DNA of 7,890 nucleotides, taken from positions 1 to 7,890 of the forward strand of contig JAFAZB010000447.1 of assembly GCA_019240015.1 (NCBI GenBank), given 5' to 3'. The notes under the pieces were generated by a model. That model was not told the DNA's origin. It did no database searches and worked only from the letters and a program-made list of their open reading frames with translations. Below are positions 1 through 4,971 of this stretch, piece after piece. Source of the DNA: Solirubrobacterales bacterium (GTDB lineage Bacteria > Actinomycetota > Thermoleophilia > Solirubrobacterales > Solirubrobacteraceae). Position 1 is the first letter of the stretch. Each line of letters begins with the position of its first letter. The position numbers and the translations under genes were made by a program.

Positions 1-137
1 CGCCCGCTGGTCCCCTCGGCGAGGTCGGCGCGGTCGACGAGCGTGACCTCGAGCCCACGCAGGCTGGCGTCCCAGGCCACGCCCGCCCCGGTGGCTCCGC
101 CGCCGATCACCAGGACGTCACTGCGCAGCGCGGACAT
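1..137 (-). CDS. FAD-dependent glycerol-3-phosphate dehydrogenase, N-terminal fragment
   Basis: Only the first 45 codons and part of the next lie in the window; the gene continues beyond position 1. The visible protein opens with MSALRSDVLVIGGGATGAG, a Rossmann FAD-binding signature: GxGxxG at residues 12-17, and an acidic residue (Asp35) at the end of the second strand for the FAD ribose. It then reads DLAEGTSGR. This combination is typical of GlpD/GlpA, which oxidise glycerol 3-phosphate to dihydroxyacetone phosphate at the membrane and pass electrons to quinone. The ATG is preceded in frame by a stop four codons upstream, so the start is well fixed, although no strong SD is visible. It follows glpK copy 1 after 61 nt, as in the gylCAB-type order of Streptomyces. 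That gap has only a weak 5-bp hairpin (166-182). Whether it is GlpD or GlpA type cannot be decided from this fragment; another FAD oxidoreductase is less likely given the context. Confidence 0.85.
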   Translation of the reverse strand, partial: MSALRSDVLVIGGGATGAGVAWDASLRGLEVTLVDRADLAEGTSG

Positions 138-198
138 GTGCGCAGCCTACCGCCGTGCCTTGCTTCTGCCAGCTACAGGCAGGGCATCGATCGGGCTT

Positions 199-1698
199 TC
201 AGTCGAACCAGTCGAAGGTCCGGGTCACCGCCTTCTTCCAGTACTGGTAGTACTCGTCGCGCTGAGCGGAATCCATCTTCGGCTCCCACCGCTTGTCTTC
301 GGCCCAGTTCTCGCGCAGGTCGTCCTCGCTGTTCCAGAACCCGGTCGCGAGCCCGGCCGCGTAGGCGGCGCCCAGCGCGGTGGTCTCTGCCACCTGGGGA
401 CGGATCACCGGCACCCCGAGCAGATCTGCCTGGAACTGCATCAGCAGATCGTTGGCGACCATGCCGCCGTCGACCTTCAGCGACTCGAGCGCGACGCCCG
501 AGTCGGCATCCATCGCCTCGACCACCTCCCGGCTCTGATAGGCAGTCGCCTCGAGCGTGGCGCGGGCGATGTGGCCGGCGTTGACGTACCGGGTCAGGCC
601 GGCGAACACCCCGCGCGCGTTGGACTTCCAGTAGGGCGCGAACAGGCCGGAGAACGCCGGCACGATGTAGAGCCCGCCGTTGTCATCGACGGAGCTGGCC
701 AGCTCTTCGACCTCAGGCGCGGCTTTGATCATCTTCAGGTTGTCCCGCAGCCACTGGACCAGCGCCCCGGTGATCGCGATCGATCCCTCCAGGCAGTAGA
801 CCGGCTTGTTCTCGCCGATCTTGTACCCGACCGTGGTGATCAGTCCCGATTTCGACTGGACGGCCTCGTTGCCGGTGTTGAGCAGCAGGAAGTTTCCGGT
901 GCCGTAGGTGTTCTTCGCCTCTCCGGTCGAGAAGCAGGTCTGCCCGAACGTCGCCGCCTGCTGGTCGCCCAGGTCACCGGCGAGCTGGACACCCTGAAAG
1001 CCTCCTGACTTGACCTCACCGTATACCTCGCTGGAGGCCCGGATCTCCGGCAGCATCGAGGTCGGGACGCCCATCACCGACGCGATCTCCTCATCCCAGG
1101 AGAGCGACTCCAGGTCCATCAGCATCGTGCGGCTGGCGTTGCTCACGTCCGTGATGTGCAGCCCACCGTCGGGGCCGCCGGTGAGATTCCAGATGCACCA
1201 GGTATCGATGTTGCCGAAGATCAGGTCGCCCGACTCGGCCTTCTCCCGGGCTCCGTCGACGTTGTCCAGGATCCAGCGCACCTTGGGACCGGAGAAGTAG
1301 GTGGCGAGCGGCAACCCGACCTTGGTCCGGAAGCGGTCCTGTCCGCCGTCGGCTGAGAACTCATCGACGAGCTTGTCCGTGCGGGTGTCCTGCCACACGA
1401 TCGCGTTCATCACCGGCTCACCGGTGTTCCGATCCCAGACCACCGCGGTCTCACGCTGGTTGGTGATCCCCAGCCCCGCGATGTCGTCGGCGCTCGCGCC
1501 GGCCTCGGACAGCGCCTCGTCGAGCACCTCCTGGGAGCGCTCCCAGATCTCTTTGGCGTCGTGCTCGACCCAGCCCGGCTTGGGATAGATCTGCTCGTGC
1601 TCCTTCTGGGAGACCGAGACCACCTGTCCACCGTGATCGAAGACCATCGCCCGGGTGCTGGTCGTACCCTGGTCCAGCGCTGCTGCGTATTTGGCCAT
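199..1698 (-). CDS. glpK: Glycerol kinase (copy 1)
   Basis: A 499-residue FGGY-family kinase, the usual GlpK length, that phosphorylates glycerol with ATP to sn-glycerol 3-phosphate in the cytoplasm. The N-terminal phosphate-binding motif DQGTTSTR starts at Asp9. The glycerol-binding residues are all in place: Arg82-Glu83 (NQRE), Trp102 (VWQDTR), Tyr134 (TYFSGPK) and Asp245 (GDQQAA). The C-terminal DGG and LGAAYAAGLA motifs are also present. The activation-loop segment (228-244) reads EVKSGGFQG. It lacks the histidine that HPr phosphorylates in Firmicute GlpK and does not resemble the E. coli fructose-1,6-bisphosphate loop, so those controls are probably absent. The ATG has an AGGAG six bases upstream, within the SD run that begins right after the dhaL stop codon. 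It is the fourth gene of the glpF-dhaK-dhaL-glpK-glpD operon. A clear paralogue lies at 4972-6468 on the other strand. Confidence 0.96.
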   Translation of the reverse strand: MAKYAAALDQGTTSTRAMVFDHGGQVVSVSQKEHEQIYPKPGWVEHDAKEIWERSQEVLDEALSEAGASADDIAGLGITNQRETAVVWDRNTGEPVMNAIVWQDTRTDKLVDEFSADGGQDRFRTKVGLPLATYFSGPKVRWILDNVDGAREKAESGDLIFGNIDTWCIWNLTGGPDGGLHITDVSNASRTMLMDLESLSWDEEIASVMGVPTSMLPEIRASSEVYGEVKSGGFQGVQLAGDLGDQQAATFGQTCFSTGEAKNTYGTGNFLLLNTGNEAVQSKSGLITTVGYKIGENKPVYCLEGSIAITGALVQWLRDNLKMIKAAPEVEELASSVDDNGGLYIVPAFSGLFAPYWKSNARGVFAGLTRYVNAGHIARATLEATAYQSREVVEAMDADSGVALESLKVDGGMVANDLLMQFQADLLGVPVIRPQVAETTALGAAYAAGLATGFWNSEDDLRENWAEDKRWEPKMDSAQRDEYYQYWKKAVTRTFDWFD

Positions 1699-1710
1699 GC
1701 GTTGCTCCTT

Positions 1711-2331
1711 TTAGCCCGCGAGCGTCTCAGCGGCGCTCTTGAAGAGGTAGTAGGTAGAAGTCGCCCCGGGATCCTGGTGGTCCTTGCTGCGTTCGCCGAG
1801 ATAGCTCGCGCGACCCTTGCGTGCCACCAGCGGGGTGGTCGCGAGCATGCCGTCGTGCGCGGCTCGCGCGGCCGCTTGCAGGCCCGGCTCGAGCTCGGAA
1901 GCCTCCTCCAGCGCTTGCACCGCAGGGGTGAGCGCGTCGACCATCGTCTTGTCGCCCGGCTGCGCCTTCCCCCGCGCCTGCACACCCTCGAGCCCCTTTC
2001 GCCATGCGGCTGAGAGCTCGGGCAGCTCGACCTCCTGGTGTCCAGCCAGCGAGCTGCCCATCTGCAGGAACAGCGTCCCGTATAAGGGTCCCGCAGCGCC
2101 ACCGACGCTCGAGACGAGCGTCATCGCGACGGACTTGAGCACGGCGCCGGGGTCCTCGGGCTGGGCCTGGCCCAGCCTGTCGAGCGCCTTGCGCATGCCG
2201 CGCTCCATGTTCGTGCCGTGATCCCCATCCCCGATCGCCGTGTCGAGCCTCACCAGCTCTTGCCGGTGCTCGCTCACCTCGCTCGCGAAGCGGTTCATCC
2301 AGTCGACCGCGCGGCCTGCGGTGATCCCCAC
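1711..2331 (-). CDS. dhaL: Dihydroxyacetone kinase, nucleotide-binding subunit DhaL
   Basis: A 206-residue all-helical DhaL-type protein that carries the ADP/ATP-Mg of dihydroxyacetone kinase and passes phosphate to substrate held by DhaK. The Mg-coordinating aspartates are at 30, 35 and 37 (LDTAIGDGDHG), the same numbering as in E. coli DhaL. Also conserved are TLVSSVGGAAGPLYG (71-85), GKAQPGDKTM (121-130) and RKGRASYLGERSKDHQDPGA (171-190). I chose the GTG at 2331 because it gives the family length (about 210) and matches the start of E. coli DhaL. It also overlaps the dhaK stop by one base (TAGTG), implying translational coupling. A TTG 15 codons upstream would only add residues inside dhaK. 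In PTS-type systems DhaL is recharged by DhaM; no dhaM is seen here, so the phosphate donor is uncertain. Confidence 0.93.
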   Translation of the reverse strand: MGITAGRAVDWMNRFASEVSEHRQELVRLDTAIGDGDHGTNMERGMRKALDRLGQAQPEDPGAVLKSVAMTLVSSVGGAAGPLYGTLFLQMGSSLAGHQEVELPELSAAWRKGLEGVQARGKAQPGDKTMVDALTPAVQALEEASELEPGLQAAARAAHDGMLATTPLVARKGRASYLGERSKDHQDPGATSTYYLFKSAAETLAG

Positions 2332-3332
2332 TAGGCGCCCCAACGCAAGGCCGGCGTGTTGACTGGGGCGTCCCAATAGCGCAGCAGCTCATCGTCGAGC
2401 TTGAGCAACGTGATCGAGCAGCCCTGCATCTCGAGCGACGTGATGTAGTTGCCGATCAGATTGCGCTCGAGCTGGATCCCGCGTTCCCCGGCGACCCTCG
2501 CGACCTCCGCGTACATCACGTAGAGCTCGAGCAGCGGGGTTCCGCCCATCCCGTTCACGAACGCCAGCACCCGATCCCCAGAGGAGAACGGGAGATCATC
2601 CAGGATCGGCGCCATCAGACGCTCGGCGACTTGAGATGCGGGTCCCAGCTGCTCACGGAAACGACCCGGCTCGCCGTGGATGCCGATCCCGATCTCAACT
2701 TCATCGTCGCCCAGCTCGAAGCTGGGCTCACCGGAGGCCGGCGTGATGCAGGGGGTCAGCGCCATGCCCATCGAGCGGCCGTTGGCGTTCGCGCGGCGAC
2801 CCAGTTCGGCGACCTCCTGCAGCGACCGGCCATCCTCCGCCGCGCCGCCGCAGATCTTCTCGATCAGGACGGTAACCCCAACGCCCCGGCGTCCCGCCGT
2901 GTAGAGCGAGTCTTCCACCGCCACGTCGTCGTTGGTCAGCACCGTCTCGACCTCGATGTTCTCGCCCCGTCCGAGCTCCGCCGCCATGTCGAAGTTCATC
3001 ACGTCGCCGGTGTAGTTCTTGACTACATGAAGCACCCCGGCGCCGCCATCGACCGCTTTGGTCGCCTCGATCATCTGGTCCGGGGTGGGGGAGGTGAACA
3101 CCTCCCCCGGGCATGCCCCATCGAGCATTCCCGGCCCCACGAACCCGCCGTGCATCGGCTCGTGGCCGGAGCCGCCCCCGGAGATGATCCCGACCTTGCC
3201 TTGCACGGGCGCGTCGCTGCGAACGACGTACGCGGGATCGAACGAGACGCGTAGGCGGTCGCCGTGGGCGGCCTGCACGCCGCGCAGCGCGTCACTGAGA
3301 ACCGCGTCGGGCGCGTTGATCAGCTTCTTCAT
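2331..3332 (-). CDS. dhaK: Dihydroxyacetone kinase, substrate-binding subunit DhaK
   Basis: A 333-residue DhaK-type subunit that binds dihydroxyacetone covalently through a histidine and receives phosphate from DhaL, giving dihydroxyacetone phosphate. Visible motifs are GGGSGHEPMHGGFVG (52-66, with His57), NYTGDVMNFD (106-115, with Asp110) and IGIGIHGEPG (214-223). His219 there corresponds to the hemiaminal-forming His218 of E. coli, and His57 and Asp110 to its other active-site residues. The length matches a stand-alone DhaK rather than the fused ATP-dependent kinase of eukaryotes and Citrobacter. The ATG has a strong AGGAGG eight bases upstream, and the glpF stop TAG forms part of that SD. 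It shares one base with dhaL. The placement between glpF and glpK suggests that dihydroxyacetone and glycerol are used under the same control. A related triose or tetrulose substrate (for example erythrulose) cannot be excluded from sequence alone. Confidence 0.95.
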   Translation of the reverse strand: MKKLINAPDAVLSDALRGVQAAHGDRLRVSFDPAYVVRSDAPVQGKVGIISGGGSGHEPMHGGFVGPGMLDGACPGEVFTSPTPDQMIEATKAVDGGAGVLHVVKNYTGDVMNFDMAAELGRGENIEVETVLTNDDVAVEDSLYTAGRRGVGVTVLIEKICGGAAEDGRSLQEVAELGRRANANGRSMGMALTPCITPASGEPSFELGDDEVEIGIGIHGEPGRFREQLGPASQVAERLMAPILDDLPFSSGDRVLAFVNGMGGTPLLELYVMYAEVARVAGERGIQLERNLIGNYITSLEMQGCSITLLKLDDELLRYWDAPVNTPALRWGA

Positions 3333-3344
3333 CGGTGTGCCCTC

Positions 3345-4067
3345 CTAACCGGGATAAGCGGCGCCGTACAGCAGCGCGCCCAGCGCGCCCCCGATCAGCG
3401 GCCCCAGCACCGGTACCCAGGCATAGGACCAGTCGGATCCCCCCTTACCGGGTATCGGCAGAATCGCATGCATGATGCGGGGGCCCAGATCGCGGGCCGG
3501 ATTGATCGCATATCCGGTCGGACCGCCTAGCGAGAGCCCGATGCTGACCACCAGGAACGCCACCAGCAGCGTCCCGAGCCCGCTCGTCGCGGGTCCCTTG
3601 TTGCCGGTGTTGGTGATCGCCAGGATCCCGAACACCAGCACCAGCGTGCCGATGATCTCGGTCACCAGGTTGGCCACGTAGTTGCGGATCGCGGGCCCGG
3701 TGCAGAACACCGACAGCTTCAGCCCCGGATCCTCGGTCTCCCCGAAGTGGAGATAGTAGGCGAGGAACACCAACAGCGCGCCCGTCCCGGCGCCGAGGAA
3801 CTCTCCGACGATGTACTTCGGGACCTGGCTGCCGTGGACATTGCCGTTGATCCACAGGCCCAGCGTGACCGCCGGGTTCAGGTGCGCGCCGTCGAACTGC
3901 CCGACCGCATAGGCGCCCGCCATCACCGCGAAGCCCCACCCGAACGTGATTACGATCCAGCCTGAGTTCTGCGCCTTCGATCGGGCCAGCAACACCGCGG
4001 CCACGACCCCGTCACCTAGCAGGATCAGGAGCGCAGTCCCGATCCACTCAGCACCGATGATGCTCAA
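3345..4067 (-). CDS. glpF: Glycerol uptake facilitator (aquaglyceroporin)
   Basis: A 240-residue MIP-family channel that lets glycerol and similar polyols cross the cytoplasmic membrane by diffusion. It has the two pore half-helices: HLNPA (NPA at 64-66) and INPARD (NPA at 189-191). The aspartate directly after the second NPA-Arg marks glycerol facilitators rather than water-only aquaporins. By motif spacing the selectivity filter is Trp44, Tyr186 and Arg192; E. coli GlpF has Phe where Tyr186 stands, while TGYAINPARDLGPR resembles Gram-positive GlpF. Six hydrophobic segments can be picked out, and the C-terminal KGGSDWSYAWVP is also typical. The start is TTG at 4067, fixed by an AGGAGG nine bases upstream and by the protein beginning just before the first membrane helix. 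It is the first gene of the operon, behind the promoter at 4107-4136. Confidence 0.95.
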   Translation of the reverse strand: MSIIGAEWIGTALLILLGDGVVAAVLLARSKAQNSGWIVITFGWGFAVMAGAYAVGQFDGAHLNPAVTLGLWINGNVHGSQVPKYIVGEFLGAGTGALLVFLAYYLHFGETEDPGLKLSVFCTGPAIRNYVANLVTEIIGTLVLVFGILAITNTGNKGPATSGLGTLLVAFLVVSIGLSLGGPTGYAINPARDLGPRIMHAILPIPGKGGSDWSYAWVPVLGPLIGGALGALLYGAAYPG

Positions 4068-4068
4068 C

Positions 4069-4090
4069 CTCTTCTCCCTCCTGAAAAGAA
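4069..4090 (-). promoter_or_regulatory. glpF SD displayed in a leader hairpin loop
   Basis: On the minus strand the leader reads UUCUUUUC, then AGGAGG, then GAGAAGAG. The two arms pair over 8 positions (6 Watson-Crick, 2 G-U), leaving exactly the SD AGGAGG (4077-4082) as a six-base loop. The UUG start follows at 4067, one base after the stem. The SD itself is certain enough to decide the TTG start. That the hairpin forms, or matters for translation, is inference; the stem is mostly A-U and G-U and its stability was not calculated. Confidence 0.5.
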
Positions 4091-4106
4091 CTTGACCTTG
4101 TGCGCG

Positions 4107-4136
4107 ATACTATCGGCGCTGGTTCGGCAATGTCAA
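4107..4136 (-). promoter_or_regulatory. Sigma-70-type promoter of the glpF-dhaKL-glpK-glpD operon
   Basis: On the minus strand there is a perfect -35 TTGACA (4131-4136), an 18-base spacer and a -10 TAGTAT (4107-4112, four of six consensus bases). Transcription would start near 4100, giving a leader of about 33 bases before the TTG of glpF. A 16-base spacing to GATAGT is an alternative reading. It is the only consensus-like promoter in the divergent region. No equally good plus-strand promoter for the regulator was found. Confidence 0.7.
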
Positions 4137-4140
4137 ACCA
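4120..4140. promoter_or_regulatory. Candidate operator palindrome over the glpF -35 box
   Basis: This is a 21-bp imperfect palindrome centred on 4130: left arm TGGTTCGGCA, central A, right arm TGTCAAACCA. Eight of ten arm positions pair, including the outer five (TGGTT/AACCA). The right arm contains the whole -35 TTGACA of the minus-strand promoter, so a bound protein would block RNA polymerase. IclR-family dimers usually bind imperfect palindromes near the regulator gene, and the gene at 4194 encodes one. Binding itself is inference. Confidence 0.55.
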
Positions 4141-4167
4141 AGTTCTGCTAGGCGAGACTGGGTTCGA

Positions 4168-4185
4168 GCTGCTCAGAAAAGCAGC
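4168..4185 (+). promoter_or_regulatory. Hairpin just upstream of the regulator start
   Basis: GCTGCT (4168-4173) and AGCAGC (4180-4185) form a perfect 6-bp stem with a six-base CAGAAA loop. It ends eight bases before the GTG of the iclR-type gene, where an SD would be expected. No recognisable SD is present. The element could limit translation of the regulator, act as a DNA-level half-site, or be chance. Confidence 0.35.
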
Positions 4186-4193
4186 GCGGTAGC

Positions 4194-4958
4194 GTGGGCC
4201 GGGCAATCCAGTCGATTGAGCGTGCCGCGGGCATCCTGCGGTTGCTGTCTGGTCGAACGCGCCGCCTGGGAGTCGTGGATATCGCCGGGGAGTTGGGGCT
4301 TCCGAAGGGAACCGTGCACGGGCTGCTCCGCACGCTCCAGCAGGTCGGCTTCGTGGAGCAGGACGCGGAGACCGGCAAGTACCAGCTGGGGGCCGCGCTG
4401 CTGCACATGGGATCGAGCTATCTGGACGGCAACGAGCTGCGCACCCGCGCGCTCAACTGGTCGGACTCGCTCGCGACCAGGACGGGCGAGGCGGTGCGGA
4501 TCGGGACCCTCCACGACGCCCAGGTGCTGATCGTCCACCACGTGTTCCGACCCGATGACAGCCTTCAGACGCTCGATGTGGGTTCTCTGTTGCCGGCGCA
4601 CGCCACCGGCCTGGGGAAGGTGCTGCTGGCGCACCACCCCTACGTGGCGAACGAGCTCTACCGCGACGGGCTCTCGGCGTTCACGCCCGCGACGATCAGC
4701 TCGCGCAAAGGGCTAGAGCGCGAGCTGGAGAAGGTGCGCGAGCAGGGCTGGGCCGCGGATATAGGTGAGCTGGTCCAGGGCCAGGCCTCGTGCGCCGCGC
4801 CGATCATCGATCGCCGAGGGCTGACCGTGGGGGCGATGGGGATCGTCGGCGCCTGCGAGCGGCTGCTCGAAGACGGGGGGCCGCGCGGTGACCTGCTGAC
4901 GTACGTCCGTGAGGCGGCGCGCTCGGTCTCGCGCGAGCTCGGAGCGATCCCTTGGTAG
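4194..4958 (+). CDS. IclR-family transcriptional regulator (GylR-like role)
   Basis: A 254-residue protein with the two IclR-family domains. An N-terminal winged helix-turn-helix covers roughly residues 3-65: IQSIERAAGILRLLS, then VVDIAGELGLPKGTVHGLLRTL, with the recognition helix near 37-48. The C-terminal effector-binding domain covers about 80-250, with family motifs LLPAHATGLGKVLLA (132-146) and the ASCAAPI segment (198-204). The GTG start is the only start codon between the in-frame stop at 4149 and the conserved N-terminus, although it has no clear SD. It is transcribed away from the glpF operon and sits 13 nt upstream of a second glycerol kinase. IclR proteins control glycerol genes elsewhere; GylR of Streptomyces represses gylCAB. 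I infer that this one represses both units until a glycerol or dihydroxyacetone metabolite binds. The effector cannot be read from sequence. Confidence 0.92.
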   Translation: MGRAIQSIERAAGILRLLSGRTRRLGVVDIAGELGLPKGTVHGLLRTLQQVGFVEQDAETGKYQLGAALLHMGSSYLDGNELRTRALNWSDSLATRTGEAVRIGTLHDAQVLIVHHVFRPDDSLQTLDVGSLLPAHATGLGKVLLAHHPYVANELYRDGLSAFTPATISSRKGLERELEKVREQGWAADIGELVQGQASCAAPIIDRRGLTVGAMGIVGACERLLEDGGPRGDLLTYVREAARSVSRELGAIPW

Positions 4959-4960
4959 AC

Positions 4961-4966
4961 GGGAGG
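4961..4966 (+). promoter_or_regulatory. SD fixing the start of glycerol kinase copy 2
   Basis: GGGAGG lies five bases before the ATG at 4972. The reading frame stays open upstream to 4909, inside the regulator gene, but this SD and the match of MTEQYVAAIDQGT to other GlpK N-termini place the start at 4972. Confidence 0.8.
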
Positions 4967-4971
4967 CATCA

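Larger units (their letters stand above)
4087..4146. repeat. 8-bp inverted repeat flanking the glpF promoter
   Basis: AGAACTTG at 4087-4094 and its exact reverse complement CAAGTTCT at 4139-4146 lie 44 bases apart. They bracket the whole glpF core promoter and the candidate operator. The right arm touches the end of the 21-bp palindrome; the left arm falls in the glpF leader. They could be accessory half-sites for the regulator or coincidence; an 8-bp match in a 126-bp region is suggestive only. Confidence 0.35.

Noticed and set aside
138..198. Hairpin between glpK and the dehydrogenase as a terminator
   Set aside because: The stem is only five pairs with a seven-base loop and no T-run, and the downstream gene belongs functionally to the operon.
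43..1008. Long plus-strand open frame of 321 codons
   Set aside because: It is antisense to the strongly supported glycerol kinase copy 1 and has Arg/Pro/Gly-rich composition typical of the opposite strand of GC-rich genes; no motif and no SD.
2332..2376. Longer DhaL starting at a TTG inside dhaK
   Set aside because: The GTG at 2331 matches the known DhaL length and the TAGTG stop-start overlap; the extra 15 codons read only dhaK sequence in another frame.
4092..4113. TTGACC with nearby TACTAT as a plus-strand promoter for the regulator
   Set aside because: The gap between the two boxes is only about ten bases, too short for a sigma-70 promoter.
4909..4971. Upstream extension of glycerol kinase copy 2
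   Set aside because: It lies within the regulator gene, is Arg/Ser-rich, and the ATG at 4972 has a well-placed SD and the conserved GlpK N-terminus.
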